DNA of 64,000 nucleotides from Mameliella sp. MMSF_3455 (GTDB lineage Bacteria > Pseudomonadota > Alphaproteobacteria > Rhodobacterales > Rhodobacteraceae): NCBI RefSeq assembly GCF_030733205.1, contig NZ_JASHJL010000006.1, forward strand, positions 62,001 through 126,000, written 5' to 3'. The translations under genes were made by a program, and so were the position numbers. The notes beneath the pieces were generated by a model that was not told the DNA's origin, did not search any database, and saw only the letters and a program-made list of their open reading frames with translations. Each line of letters starts with the position of its first letter. Position 1 is the stretch's first letter. Shown here in pieces: positions 1-8,473 of this stretch.

Positions 1-267
1 GGGATCAAAGGGCTCGGCGCTGCGAAAGGCCTGTTCCAGCCGCTCCAGCCCGGCGGCGATGTCCGGCGCGATTTCAAGCGCCTTTTCGGTCGGCTCCACG
101 CCGTAGCGCGCCCGCAGGAACAGCTCATCCCCCAGCGCCTCGCGCAGACGGGAGAGCGCCGCGCTGACGGTGCTTTGGGACTGGCCCAGTCGTTGCGCGG
201 CGGCGGTGACGTTGCGTTCCTCCATGATCGCATGGAAGACCCGCAAGAGAGAAATGTCCGGTGTCAT
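1..267 (-). CDS. LysR-family transcriptional regulator (partial, N-terminal part)
   Basis: The reverse strand encodes the first 89 residues of a LysR-type regulator; the rest lies beyond the window edge. The N-terminal winged helix-turn-helix is clear: ISLLRVFHAIMEERNVTAAA, then a recognition segment LGQSQSTVSAALSRLR and ELFLRARYGVEPT. The gene diverges from the DJ-1/PfpI gene, the usual layout for a LysR protein controlling its neighbour. I chose the ATG at 267, which has GGAG just upstream. An in-frame ATG at 321 would add 18 residues but would bury the inverted repeat at 301-314 in coding sequence. Effector unknown. Confidence 0.85.
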   Translation of the reverse strand, partial: MTPDISLLRVFHAIMEERNVTAAAQRLGQSQSTVSAALSRLREALGDELFLRARYGVEPTEKALEIAPDIAAGLERLEQAFRSAEPFDP

Positions 268-300
268 ATCTCCGAAATATCGATTTCTGACGTTGCCTGC

Positions 301-314
301 ATCAATTTCTTGAT
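301..314. promoter_or_regulatory. Possible LysR-type operator (inverted repeat)
   Basis: ATCAA and TTGAT arms flank a 4-base centre between the divergent LysR and DJ-1/PfpI genes. The ATC...GAT form resembles LysR boxes such as the NodD type, but the spacing is one base shorter. Position and symmetry are visible; the role is inferred. Confidence 0.3.
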
Positions 315-401
315 CGGCCATGGGCAACCTAAATCTGCGTCGACGCGTTCACGGCAAATATGCCAACGCGCTGACACGCATACATCAAGGAGACCCTCCA
401 C

Positions 402-1082
402 ATGGCACGCATTCTGATCCTTTCCACCGCATCCGACGTTCTGGGCGAGACAGGCAAACCCACCGGCGTCTGGTACGAGGAACTGGCGACCCCCTATTAC
501 GCCTTCCTCGACGCGGGCCATCAAGTGAAACTGGTCACGCTTGGCGGCAAGGCCGTCCCGATCGACCCGAATTCGGACGTGACCGGCGATGATGCCCCGG
601 CCTCTGTCACCCGGTTCCGGGCCGATCCAGAGGCCACCGCGTTGCTGGAAAATCCCGGCAAGCTGGAGGACGAGGACGTGACCACCTACGACGCGCTCTA
701 CATCCCCGGTGGGCATGGCGCGATGTACGACCTGGCGACCAGCGACTTGGTGGCCAAAGTCATCGGCACCGCCTGGGACAACGGCAAGGTCGTCGCCTCG
801 GTCTGTCACGGACCTGCGGCCTTTGCCAAGGCGGTGGACGCAAACGGCGATCCCATCGTGAAGGGCCGCAAAGTGTCCGCATTTACCGACAGCGAGGAAC
901 ATGGCGTGGGCCTTGCCGATGCGGTGCCCTTCCTGCTGGAAACCCGCCTGCGCGAGCTGGGCGCGAATTTCGAGAGCGTCGCGGACTGGCAGCCGCACGC
1001 CGTTGCCGACGGGCGACTGGTGACGGGCCAGAACCCGGCCTCGTCCGAGGCGGCAGCAGAGAAGGTGCTGGCGTTGCTTTGA
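402..1082 (+). CDS. DJ-1/PfpI (type 1 glutamine amidotransferase-like) protein
   Basis: This 226-residue protein has the size and pattern of the Hsp31/glyoxalase III-like branch of the DJ-1/PfpI superfamily. The nucleophile elbow is VASVCHGPAAF, with Cys135 followed by His136. An acidic residue in WYEELATPYY (about residues 24-33) and the GGHGAMYD loop near 103-110 complete the usual active site. Family members detoxify methylglyoxal, repair glycated proteins or act as stress chaperones in the cytoplasm. The start has AAGGAGA eight bases upstream. It diverges from the LysR gene and precedes an aldehyde dehydrogenase and a GST, so an electrophile-stress role is plausible. The substrate is not determined. 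Confidence 0.88.
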   Translation: MARILILSTASDVLGETGKPTGVWYEELATPYYAFLDAGHQVKLVTLGGKAVPIDPNSDVTGDDAPASVTRFRADPEATALLENPGKLEDEDVTTYDALYIPGGHGAMYDLATSDLVAKVIGTAWDNGKVVASVCHGPAAFAKAVDANGDPIVKGRKVSAFTDSEEHGVGLADAVPFLLETRLRELGANFESVADWQPHAVADGRLVTGQNPASSEAAAEKVLALL

Positions 1083-1216
1083 TGCCATGCTGCGCCACCC
1101 CCGCCGGGGTGGCGCAGCAGCGCCGAGGATCCGAATAACGTCTTGGTGATCACGGGCGGGGTGGGGAACGCCTTGTGCCTTGCGCCGTTGGCCCTGCAAC
1201 GAAGACAGGAGATACC

Positions 1217-2593
1217 ATGTCCACGATCACCACGAGGAACCCGGCAACGGGTGAGACGATCCAGACCTATCCGATGATGAGCGAACAGGAGGCCGTACAA
1301 AAGTTGGAGGCCGCCCATGCCGCCTTTCTGGAGTGGCGGCAGCTGTCCCATGCCGAACGCGCGCCCTACCTGACGAAAATCGCCGAGGTGCTGCGCGCCC
1401 ATACCGATGAGCTGGCCGAACTGATGACGCGCGAGACCGGCAAGCTGTTGCGCGACGGCAAGATGGAGGTCGAAATCTGCGCTGCGATCTTCGAGTATTC
1501 CGCAGAGAACGGGCCCGACGTCCTGGCCGATGAAGAGCGCACGCATGGCCGAAAGGGGTCGCGCGGCATCGTCACGCATCAGCCGATCGGGGTGATCTAT
1601 TCGATCCAGCCGTGGAATTTTCCGCTGTACCAGCCGGTCCGCGTGTTGGCCGCCAATCTGATGGCGGGCAATGCCTGCGTGCTGAAACATGCCAGCATCT
1701 GCACCGGGTCCGGCCTGCGTCTGCGCGAGTTATGCATCGAGGCTGGCCTGCCCAAGGATCTGTTCCAGGTCATCCTGATCGACCATGACACCAGCGACAA
1801 CCTGATCCAGCACCCGCTAGTGCGCGGCGTGACATTGACCGGCAGCGATGGCGCGGGCCGCCACGTGGGCAGCGTTGCATCGAAGGCGCTGAAGAAAACC
1901 GTGCTGGAGCTGGGATCTAACGACGCCTACCTCGTGCTTGAGGATGCCGATATCGAGACGGCCGTGAAATACTCGGTCATGGGGCGGCTGTACAACAACG
2001 GCGAAACCTGCGTGTCGGCCAAGCGCTTTGTCGTGGCGGACAAGGTCTATGATGCCTTCGTGTCGGCCTTTGTCGACCAGATGAAGTCGATCAAGATGGG
2101 CGATCCCATGGACGAGGACGTCCAGCTTGGCCCGCTGTCCAGCGAGGACCAGTTCGAGACCGTCGAGGAACAGGTGAAACAGAGCGTCGCCAAGGGCGCC
2201 AAGGTGCTGTGCGGCGGCGAGGCGCCCGACCGGACCGGCGCCTATTACCCGGCGACCGTGCTGGCGGAGGTGGCGCCGGGGATGCCAGCCTATGATGACG
2301 AGATCTTTGGCCCGGTCGCCGCCGTGATCCGCGCCAAGGACGACGAGGACGCCATGCGCCTTGCCAATGACAGCCGCTATGGACTTGGCGGCGGTATCTT
2401 CTGCAAGGACGAACAGCACGCGCTGAAACTGGCGCGCGACCACTTCGACACCGGCATGGTGCGGATCAACTCCTTCGGTGCGGCCGATCCGAACATGCCC
2501 TTCGGCGGGGTCAAGGATTCGGGCTACGGGCGTGAACATGGCGGCTTTGGCATGAAGGAATTCACCAACGCAAAGGCGATCTTCCTGCCATGA
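1217..2593 (+). CDS. NAD(P)-dependent aldehyde dehydrogenase, succinate-semialdehyde dehydrogenase-like
   Basis: This is a 458-residue aldehyde dehydrogenase. The cofactor-fold motif PWNFPLYQP, the general base Glu231 in VLELGSND and the nucleophile Cys265 in NNGETCVSAKRF are all present. The length is at the short end for the family and matches the GabD/Sad-like group, which oxidises small aldehydes such as succinate semialdehyde to acids. The ATG at 1217 has AGGAGA upstream; a longer frame from 1175 lacks a ribosome binding site and adds non-family sequence. The stop overlaps the next start by 4 bases, so it is probably translationally coupled to the GST. The exact aldehyde is unknown. Confidence 0.9.
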   Translation: MSTITTRNPATGETIQTYPMMSEQEAVQKLEAAHAAFLEWRQLSHAERAPYLTKIAEVLRAHTDELAELMTRETGKLLRDGKMEVEICAAIFEYSAENGPDVLADEERTHGRKGSRGIVTHQPIGVIYSIQPWNFPLYQPVRVLAANLMAGNACVLKHASICTGSGLRLRELCIEAGLPKDLFQVILIDHDTSDNLIQHPLVRGVTLTGSDGAGRHVGSVASKALKKTVLELGSNDAYLVLEDADIETAVKYSVMGRLYNNGETCVSAKRFVVADKVYDAFVSAFVDQMKSIKMGDPMDEDVQLGPLSSEDQFETVEEQVKQSVAKGAKVLCGGEAPDRTGAYYPATVLAEVAPGMPAYDDEIFGPVAAVIRAKDDEDAMRLANDSRYGLGGGIFCKDEQHALKLARDHFDTGMVRINSFGAADPNMPFGGVKDSGYGREHGGFGMKEFTNAKAIFLP

Positions 2594-3204
2594 TCACGCT
2601 ACATGCCCTGCAATATTCCCGCGCGACCCGCGTGTTGTGGTTGCTGGCCGACCTCGGCCAGCCCTGCAATCGGGTGGATTATGACCGCACCGATGCCTTT
2701 CGCGCCCCCGAGGCGCTGGCCAATGTGCATCCGCTGGGCAAATCCCCGGTGATCGAGGACGGCGGTGAGACGATCGCCGAATCCGCCACGATCCTGCGCT
2801 ACCTCGCGGCGAAATACGGCGACGACAGCCATGCGCCTGCGCCCGGCACGGCAGAGTTCTGGCGCCACGAAGCGCTGCTGGACTATGTCGAAGCCTCGCT
2901 GGCCCCGGTGGCCTTGCAGGTGATCCTGCCGGCGTTCCAAGGTCAACCCGTGCCGGAGGAGGCGCGCGCCGCGCTGACCCGGCACCTCGACTACATCGCG
3001 CAGGCCATCGGCGACGGACCCCTGCTGTTCGGCGATACCGCGACACTGGCGGACATCCAGATCTCGTACATCATCGCGCTTTTGGCGCGGTTCGACCTGC
3101 TGGCCGACCATCCGACCGTCGCCGCCTACTGGACCGCCCTACAGGCACAGCCCGGCTACATCGCCGCCACGCAGGCCACGGGGCCGATGGCACCGCCTGC
3201 CTGA
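2590..3204 (+). CDS. Glutathione S-transferase family protein
   Basis: This 204-residue protein has the two-part GST layout. The N-terminal thioredoxin fold (about 1-78) carries the HALQYSRATRVLWLL start and the glutathione-binding turn SPVIEDG...IAESATI. An all-helical C-terminal domain follows (about 85-200). It would conjugate glutathione to electrophiles or reduce peroxides in the cytosol. ATGA overlap with the aldehyde dehydrogenase upstream and an NAD(P)-binding protein 17 bases downstream suggest one operon for electrophile detoxification. Confidence 0.88.
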   Translation: MITLHALQYSRATRVLWLLADLGQPCNRVDYDRTDAFRAPEALANVHPLGKSPVIEDGGETIAESATILRYLAAKYGDDSHAPAPGTAEFWRHEALLDYVEASLAPVALQVILPAFQGQPVPEEARAALTRHLDYIAQAIGDGPLLFGDTATLADIQISYIIALLARFDLLADHPTVAAYWTALQAQPGYIAATQATGPMAPPA

Positions 3205-3221
3205 CATCGAAAGGATCCGAC

Positions 3222-3824
3222 ATGCCCAAGAGCATTCTCATCGCCGGCGCGACCGGCAAAACCGGACGTATTCTGACCCGTGACCTGTTGGACCAGGGCC
3301 ATGAGGTGACGGCACTTGTCCGCGATAGTTCCGACACGGGCGCGTTGCCCGAAGGAGCGAAGCTGCGGCAGGGCGACCTGACGAACCTGCAACCGGGCGT
3401 CTGTGACGGCGCAGATGTGGTTGTTTTCGCGGCGGGCTCTGGCGGGTCGACAGGCCCCGAGATGACAGAGAAGGTCGACCGCCAAGGGGCGATCCGGCTG
3501 GTCGATCTGGCCAGGGACGCGGGCGTCGAACGGTTCGTCATGCTCAGTTCCATCGGCGCGGACCAGACTGACCCGTCGGGGAAGCTGGCGCATTATCTGA
3601 AGGCCAAACATGACGCGGACGAACATCTGAAATCATCCGGATTAACCTACGCCATTCTGCGCCCCGTTGCCCTGACGGATGCGGGCCGCAGCGCCGAGGT
3701 CGTTCTCGGCGACGAGGTGAACGTGTCCGCCGAGGCGACCCGCGCCGACGTGGCCGCGGTTCTGTGCACGGCAGCGACCAGCGGAACGCTGGACGGCCAG
3801 GCGGTGAACATGCAATCGGCCTGA
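3222..3824 (+). CDS. NmrA/atypical SDR-like NAD(P)-binding protein
   Basis: This 200-residue single-domain Rossmann protein begins with the dinucleotide-binding loop GATGKTG near residue 9. It continues with VVVFAAGSGG and a Ser-rich MLSSIGAD strand, and has a Tyr-x3-Lys pair in HYLKAKHDAD. This is the pattern of atypical short-chain dehydrogenases of the NmrA/YwnB type, used as redox sensors, flavin reductases or small reductases. GGATC-type spacing before the ATG is acceptable. It is last in the aldehyde dehydrogenase-GST operon and convergent with the membrane protein gene downstream. The substrate cannot be told. Confidence 0.8.
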   Translation: MPKSILIAGATGKTGRILTRDLLDQGHEVTALVRDSSDTGALPEGAKLRQGDLTNLQPGVCDGADVVVFAAGSGGSTGPEMTEKVDRQGAIRLVDLARDAGVERFVMLSSIGADQTDPSGKLAHYLKAKHDADEHLKSSGLTYAILRPVALTDAGRSAEVVLGDEVNVSAEATRADVAAVLCTAATSGTLDGQAVNMQSA

Positions 3825-3860
3825 GGGGGCCGACCGTCAAGGTCGCGCAGGGCGCAAGTC

Positions 3861-3882
3861 CCTGTCCCGAGACCGGGGCAGG
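3861..3882. terminator. Stem-loop between convergent genes
   Basis: CCTGTCCC pairs with GGGGCAGG (one G-U pair) across a 6-base loop, midway between the convergent genes ending at 3824 and 3892. There is no long T-run on either side, so it is a candidate bidirectional terminator only. Confidence 0.4.
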
Positions 3883-3891
3883 CCCCTGCGT

Positions 3892-4500
3892 TCACGCAAC
3901 CTGCGGGCGCGGGCGCAGATACCAGTACCAGAGGCGATAGGCCTCTAGCAGGGTCAGCGGGACAAAGTGGACAAGCGACGGGCCAAGTCCGCCCCAGTCA
4001 TGCTGCGCCGCCCAGTGCAGCAGGGTCAGGACGGCGGCGGCATAGGTCCAGCGTTGCAGCGTCTTCCAATTGCGGCCCATCTTGCGCACGAAATAGTCCG
4101 ACGAGGTGACGGCCAGCGGCACGAAGATCACGAAGGCGGTCCAACCGGTCCAGATGTAGAATTTCGGCAGGTCGGTCAGGACCTTCTGCATGGAGGAAAG
4201 GTCGACCAGGTAGAGCACCGTATGCGCCAGCGCGTAGCCGAAGGCCGCAACGCCGAAGTAACGGCGGTTCTTCTTCAGCCAGCGCGGCCCGCGCCACCCC
4301 TTGAACACCAGCGCCAGCGGCGAGGCCAGCATGGCGATGATCATAAAGCGCGCGGCGAATTTGCCGGTGGGATGCAGCGCCTCGTGAATGGCGGCCGCAG
4401 TGGCGGTGGCGTCGGTCACGCCGAGGATGCCGGCGCTGATGGCAAAGCCCGGCAGTGCCATCAGCGCCCAGAGCCAATAGGGAGAGAGTCGAGACAGCAT
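3892..4500 (-). CDS. Ferric reductase-like transmembrane (MsrQ/YedZ-type) protein
   Basis: This 202-residue protein has about six hydrophobic membrane segments. Spaced histidines sit in IHEALHPTGKFAARF, GYALAHTVLYLVDL and LLHWAAQHDW, typical of the haem-b-binding ferric reductase-like domain. MsrQ/YedZ proteins pass electrons across the inner membrane to a periplasmic partner such as the MsrP methionine sulfoxide reductase. No msrP homologue lies beside it; the genes upstream on the same strand are a SnoaL-like exported protein and a DUF2218 protein. The partner is therefore unknown, and the gene may act in another redox role or with an msrP elsewhere. Confidence 0.78.
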   Translation of the reverse strand: MLSRLSPYWLWALMALPGFAISAGILGVTDATATAAAIHEALHPTGKFAARFMIIAMLASPLALVFKGWRGPRWLKKNRRYFGVAAFGYALAHTVLYLVDLSSMQKVLTDLPKFYIWTGWTAFVIFVPLAVTSSDYFVRKMGRNWKTLQRWTYAAAVLTLLHWAAQHDWGGLGPSLVHFVPLTLLEAYRLWYWYLRPRPQVA

Positions 4501-4667
4501 GTCGGTTGCCTTTCCTGTAGGGACCGACCGCCTGGCCGGAAGGATGGGTCTGGACTGTCACGCTGCGGCGCAGCGTTTCCGTCGCGCTCCGTTGCGCAGC
4601 GCGCAGAAATAATCGGTCCAGGTATGATGCGGGCGGCGGAAGAACCGGCCCGTCGCCCGGTCTGTGC

Positions 4668-5162
4668 CTAGCGGCCGTGATAGGCCTGGCTGACGGCAAA
4701 GCTGTCCTCGAACCAGTGCCACAGCACGACCTGACCATCGCGGACCTTGGCGCGCAGGGCGAACGTGAACTCACCGATTTCCTGGCCGGAATGGGGCGTG
4801 ATGCCGTTCATCTTGCCAAAGACGGCAACCGTTTCGCCCGAAGCAAAGGCGTCGGTGTTTTCCCACTTGGTCGTCTGCAGGTTCTCGGAGAACACGGCAA
4901 GGAAGGCAAAGATGTTTTCCTTGCCTTTCGCACCGCCGATCCAGGGCAGGCTGGCGTCGCCCTCGTTGTGCCAGACCATGTCATCGGCCATCAGGCGGCC
5001 CATCGCTTCCATGTCGCCCGATCCCATCGCGCCCATGAAGGCCATGACCGTGTCAAAGCTGGCTTGTGTCCGGTCGTCCATTGTCTGTGCGCCTGCGTGT
5101 TGTGCGAGAAGGGCGGCGAGCGTCGCGCCCAGCGAGGTGGTCAAAAGGGTTCTGCGGTTCAT
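4668..5162 (-). CDS. Exported SnoaL-like/NTF2-fold protein
   Basis: A 164-residue protein with an N-terminal signal: MNRRTLL, a hydrophobic stretch, then AGA before QTMDD, so cleavage is likely after about residue 25. The twin arginines leave Tat export possible. The mature part fits the NTF2/SnoaL-like fold used as a small ligand-binding or isomerase domain (VMAFMGAMGSGDMEAMGRLM, MVWHNEGD, WHWFEDSFAV). The start at 5162 has GGAG seven bases upstream. It lies between a DUF2218 gene and the ferric-reductase-like gene on the same strand. No catalytic function can be assigned. Confidence 0.75.
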   Translation of the reverse strand: MNRRTLLTTSLGATLAALLAQHAGAQTMDDRTQASFDTVMAFMGAMGSGDMEAMGRLMADDMVWHNEGDASLPWIGGAKGKENIFAFLAVFSENLQTTKWENTDAFASGETVAVFGKMNGITPHSGQEIGEFTFALRAKVRDGQVVLWHWFEDSFAVSQAYHGR

Positions 5163-5240
5163 GTTATGCTCCTTGGTTGATGGGGGTCTTGAATTTCCGG
5201 CTTCGTTGTGCGGGGCATCGTCGCCAGGCATGGGCGGGCA

Positions 5241-5537
5241 TCAGGCCCCGGCGCTCTCGGTAATTGTCCAGGTCAGCTCCGGAGTTTCGCGAAAGGCAAA
5301 GCGGTCAAGATGGCTGGAGATGACGTCGATCGCCCTGTCGAGGGCGGGCCGATCCCTGGTCGAGATGGCCAGGTGCAGGCCGGTGGCATCCGCGCGCAGA
5401 TCGCACTGGCCAAATGGCAGCTCGATCCGGCCCGCGCTGGTATCGAAGGTGACCGGAACCTTGTGGCCGAAATGCTTGCAGAGCGTGCCCAGGTAGCGGT
5501 GGGCGTTTTCCGTGGTGAAGAAGCCGTTGGCGTTCAT
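5241..5537 (-). CDS. DUF2218 family protein
   Basis: A 98-residue soluble protein. The pattern NGFFTTENAHRYLGTLCKHF, then KVPVTFDT and FGQCDLRADATGLHLAI, is that of the DUF2218 family. These small alpha/beta proteins, often found near iron or redox genes, have no established biochemical role. The ATG at 5537 has GGAG seven bases upstream; an ATG at 5567 lacks this. It starts a minus-strand run with the SnoaL-like and ferric-reductase-like genes and diverges from a LysR regulator about 100 bases away, which may control it. Confidence 0.8.
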   Translation of the reverse strand: MNANGFFTTENAHRYLGTLCKHFGHKVPVTFDTSAGRIELPFGQCDLRADATGLHLAISTRDRPALDRAIDVISSHLDRFAFRETPELTWTITESAGA

Positions 5538-5633
5538 GTCGATGCTCCGTCCTGTTGCACGAACCATCTATCCCCAGTGCATTGATCCGGGTATTCCTTG
5601 CCTCCAGACCACATAGTTCGGGCAAGCAGAACA

Positions 5634-6533
5634 ATGATCGAGCATCTGCGCCACATGGCGATCTTTGCACGGGTCGTCGACGAAGGATCGTTCCGCGCCG
5701 CGGCCAAGGCCATCGGTCTTGCCCCCTCGCGGGTCAGCGAGACCGTGTCCGAGCTGGAAGAGTTCCTAGGCGTGACGCTGCTTTACCGGACGACGCGCAA
5801 GATCGCGCTGACCAACGAAGGGCGCATGTTTTACGCCCGCGTGGCCGAGATGCTGCGCAGCGCCGAGAACGGGTTGAACGAGCTGAACGCCCTGTCACTG
5901 GAGCCGGTGGGCGCGTTGCGGGTGTCCATGCCGGCCTTCATGTCCTCGTCCGCGCTGGCCACGGCCTTCGCGGAATTCGTGCGCCGCCACCCGCAGGTCG
6001 CGCTGTCGGTCAGTTTCACCGACGGGCGCACCGATCTGCTGGAGGACGGATTCGACGTGAACATCCGCGCCGGATGGCTGGACGACAGTTCGATGATGTC
6101 GCGCAAGCTGGGGGAAAGCGACCGGGCGCTGGTGGCCGGAACAGGCTATGCCGCCACACGCCCGCGCCCGGCACATCCGTCAGAGATGGAGGACTGGGAC
6201 TGGCTGCGTTACAAGCATCGTTCCGACCATACAACGCTTTACGGGCCGGAGGGCGAGACGGTAAAGGTTCTGGGCCAGTCGCGGCTGGAGGTGGACAGCG
6301 TCGATGCGCTTTATCACTTTACCTGCCAGAACCTCGGCGCGACGGTCCTGCCCGAACACCTCGCCGCCCGGGGCGAGGCCGAGGGCAGGCTGGTGCGCCT
6401 GCTGCCGGACTGGCGTCTGATCCCGCTGGGCTTCTTTGCCGTCTGGCCGGATACCTCGCGCCGCGAAAGCCTGACGCTGCTGTTCGTGCGCTTTGTCGTG
6501 GAGTGGTATCAAGAGCTTGTTCAGAACGCCTGA
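5634..6533 (+). CDS. LysR-family transcriptional regulator
   Basis: A 299-residue full-length LysR regulator. The N-terminal helix-turn-helix spans about residues 8-65 (VVDEGSFRAAAKAIGLAPS, RVSETVSELEEFLGVTLLYR). The C-terminal two-lobed substrate-binding fold begins near residue 90. The start at MIEHLRH fits family alignment better than a frame opening at 5598. It diverges from the DUF2218/SnoaL/ferric-reductase run, the classical arrangement for a LysR activator of those genes, and converges with the VOC gene 11 bases downstream. The co-inducer is unknown. Confidence 0.9.
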   Translation: MIEHLRHMAIFARVVDEGSFRAAAKAIGLAPSRVSETVSELEEFLGVTLLYRTTRKIALTNEGRMFYARVAEMLRSAENGLNELNALSLEPVGALRVSMPAFMSSSALATAFAEFVRRHPQVALSVSFTDGRTDLLEDGFDVNIRAGWLDDSSMMSRKLGESDRALVAGTGYAATRPRPAHPSEMEDWDWLRYKHRSDHTTLYGPEGETVKVLGQSRLEVDSVDALYHFTCQNLGATVLPEHLAARGEAEGRLVRLLPDWRLIPLGFFAVWPDTSRRESLTLLFVRFVVEWYQELVQNA

Positions 6534-6544
6534 TCACGCTGCCG

Positions 6545-7183
6545 TCAGTCCAGGACCACGGGGCCGTTGGGCGATGTCATGGCAAAGGACAAGGCGGGGT
6601 CACCTGCGCTGACCTGCGCCAGGTGATCCACCTGCAGCGCCTTCAGAATGCCCCGCAGGTGATCCGGGTCCGGGTGCGACAGGTGCACCGATTCCAGGTG
6701 CACGCCTAGATCCTGCTGGCCGGTGCTGGGGTGCGGGCCGGGGGACCATTCAATGAAGGCGGGCAAGAGGCCGCCCATCGGCAGGCTGCCGTCCTTTGGC
6801 ACCGTCAGCCGCCACGACCGGTCGCCGCGCGTGAACAGGACGACCTCGCCCAGGTCTACCGGGCTGGCAGCGATCACCGCGTCCAGATCATCGGTGCTCA
6901 CCACCCAGCACAGGGCGCGCGGGCGTTCGGCCAGCCGGGCCTTTGTCGCCGGATCGTCCAGCGTGAACCAGCGGGTCCGGCCGGGATCGGCGGGGGCGTC
7001 GGGATCAATGGCGATCAGTTCGAAAAAGCTTTCGTTGCCGGACTGCATGACGCAGTTGTGCGTGCTCATGGCGTCATGCTTGCCGCCGCGCGGCACGGTC
7101 ACGCCCAGCTTGGCCTCCATCGCGGCAACGCCTTGATCCAGAGTGTCCGCGCCGATGGCGAAATGGTCGATCTTGTTGTGCAT
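6545..7183 (-). CDS. VOC-superfamily (glyoxalase-like domain) protein
   Basis: A 212-residue protein whose start MHNKIDHFAIGADTLDQGV matches the glyoxalase-like domain found in the vicinal oxygen chelate superfamily, with likely metal ligands in KIDHFAIG and the FFELIAID strand. It may act as a dioxygenase, lyase or resistance protein. The gene begins 4 bases after the stop of metC on the same strand, so the two are co-transcribed. The start at 7183 is chosen over a longer frame because family similarity begins there. The substrate is unknown. Confidence 0.78.
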   Translation of the reverse strand: MHNKIDHFAIGADTLDQGVAAMEAKLGVTVPRGGKHDAMSTHNCVMQSGNESFFELIAIDPDAPADPGRTRWFTLDDPATKARLAERPRALCWVVSTDDLDAVIAASPVDLGEVVLFTRGDRSWRLTVPKDGSLPMGGLLPAFIEWSPGPHPSTGQQDLGVHLESVHLSHPDPDHLRGILKALQVDHLAQVSAGDPALSFAMTSPNGPVVLD

Positions 7184-7187
7184 GGGT

Positions 7188-8372
7188 CTACTCCGATGCG
7201 GTGTTGAGAAGGGGCAGGGCGGCGGCAAGGTCGGCCTTCAGGCTGTCGGTGTCCTCCAGCCCGATGTTGAAACGGACAAGCTGGCCCTCTTCGGTCCAGG
7301 TGCCCGCGCTGCGCTGAGGTGTGACCGGCAGGACGAGGCTTTCGTAGCCGCCCCAGCTGACGCCGATGCCGAAGTGATGCAGCGCATCGACAAAGGCGCG
7401 GATCCGGTCGTCGCCGCAGGGGTGAAAGACCACGCCGAACAGTCCCGCCGCACCGCTGAAATCGCGCTGCCAGAAGGCATGACCGGGGCAGGAGGGCAGG
7501 GCCGGATGCAAAACACGCTTGACCTGTGGCTGCCGGGCGAACCATTCGGCCATCTCACGCCCGGCCTTGTCGAAATGCTCCATCCGGATCTTGAGCGTGC
7601 GCAGGCCGCGCAGGGCAAGGGCGACCTCCTGTCCGCCGGTCTTGTCGCCCACGGCCATCACGGTTTTGCGGATGGGCATGGCGTGCTCGGCCGTGCTGGC
7701 GATCATGCCCATCATGCAATCCGAATGCCCGCTGAGGTATTTCGACATGGAGGCCACCGCCACATCCACACCCAGCGTCAGCGGCTGGCAGAAGACCGGC
7801 GTCGCCCATGTGCCGTCGAGGATCGACGGAATGCCCGCCGCGCGGGCGGCACCGGCAATGGCGGGGATGTCTGGCACCTCGAAGGTGCCCGAGCCCGGCG
7901 CCTCGAACATGACTGCGCAGGTGTCGGGGCGGATCAGGCCGGCGATCCCGGCGCCGATCATCGGGTCGAAAAAGGTGATTTCGACCCCCATGCGGGTCAG
8001 CACCGTGTCGCAGAAGGCGCGCGTGTTGCCATAGACATGATCGGCCACCAGCAGGTGGGAACCCGGTCGGGCATATGTCAGCAGGGTCAGCGTGATCGCG
8101 GCCACCCCCGAAGAAGTCAGCGTCACCCCCTGCGCCCCTTCCAGCCGCGCCAGCATCTGTTCCAGCTTGGTGGTCGCTGCATTGCCGTATCGGCCGTAGT
8201 ACGGTGTTCCGCCTTGGTAACGGGCGTCGCGCGCGGCCTCGAAGGCGGCCAGCGTGTCGAACACCATGGTCGAGCCAAGCTCGATCGGCATGTTGACGTG
8301 TCGGCCCTCGGCACGGTCCGGGCGGCCCCACCGGACCAGCCCGTCAGCGATTGGTGGATCTGAAAGCGGCAT
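7188..8372 (-). CDS. metC: Cystathionine beta-lyase (PLP-dependent, Cys/Met metabolism family)
   Basis: A 394-residue fold-type I PLP enzyme. The Schiff-base lysine is Lys211 in SMSKYLSGHSD, the PLP-nitrogen aspartate is Asp186 in ILDGTWATP, and YGRYGNAATTKLEQ provides the neighbouring-subunit phosphate ligands. These patterns match MetC-type lyases, which cleave cystathionine or cystine to a thiol, pyruvate and ammonia. It heads a two-gene unit with the VOC protein and diverges from a molybdopterin S/N-oxide reductase, which suggests a sulfur-compound theme. It could act as a general C-S lyase rather than in methionine synthesis. Confidence 0.88.
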   Translation of the reverse strand: MPLSDPPIADGLVRWGRPDRAEGRHVNMPIELGSTMVFDTLAAFEAARDARYQGGTPYYGRYGNAATTKLEQMLARLEGAQGVTLTSSGVAAITLTLLTYARPGSHLLVADHVYGNTRAFCDTVLTRMGVEITFFDPMIGAGIAGLIRPDTCAVMFEAPGSGTFEVPDIPAIAGAARAAGIPSILDGTWATPVFCQPLTLGVDVAVASMSKYLSGHSDCMMGMIASTAEHAMPIRKTVMAVGDKTGGQEVALALRGLRTLKIRMEHFDKAGREMAEWFARQPQVKRVLHPALPSCPGHAFWQRDFSGAAGLFGVVFHPCGDDRIRAFVDALHHFGIGVSWGGYESLVLPVTPQRSAGTWTEEGQLVRFNIGLEDTDSLKADLAAALPLLNTASE

Positions 8373-8436
8373 CGTTTTGACTCTTGTGACGGATTGATTT
8401 CAGGATGACAGTGACGGCACGCTGTGTCAATATTCG

Positions 8437-8450
8437 GAAAACTTGTTTTC
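8437..8450. promoter_or_regulatory. Inverted repeat, possible operator between metC and the Mo-reductase
   Basis: GAAAAC and GTTTTC arms flank a TT centre in the 101-base divergent region between metC and the molybdopterin oxidoreductase. A/T-rich GGAAAA...TTTTC palindromes are typical of IclR-family sites, and an IclR gene follows the reductase, so binding by that regulator is a reasonable guess. Only the symmetry is directly visible. Confidence 0.4.
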
Positions 8451-8473
8451 TATGCTGGCACAAAAGGTGAGCC

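Noticed and set aside
4501-4667. Short readable stretch (TWTDYFCALRNGA) upstream of the ferric-reductase-like gene on the minus strand
   Set aside because: It has no start, no ribosome binding site and no recognisable family, and is interrupted within 60 bases. Treated as noncoding leader.
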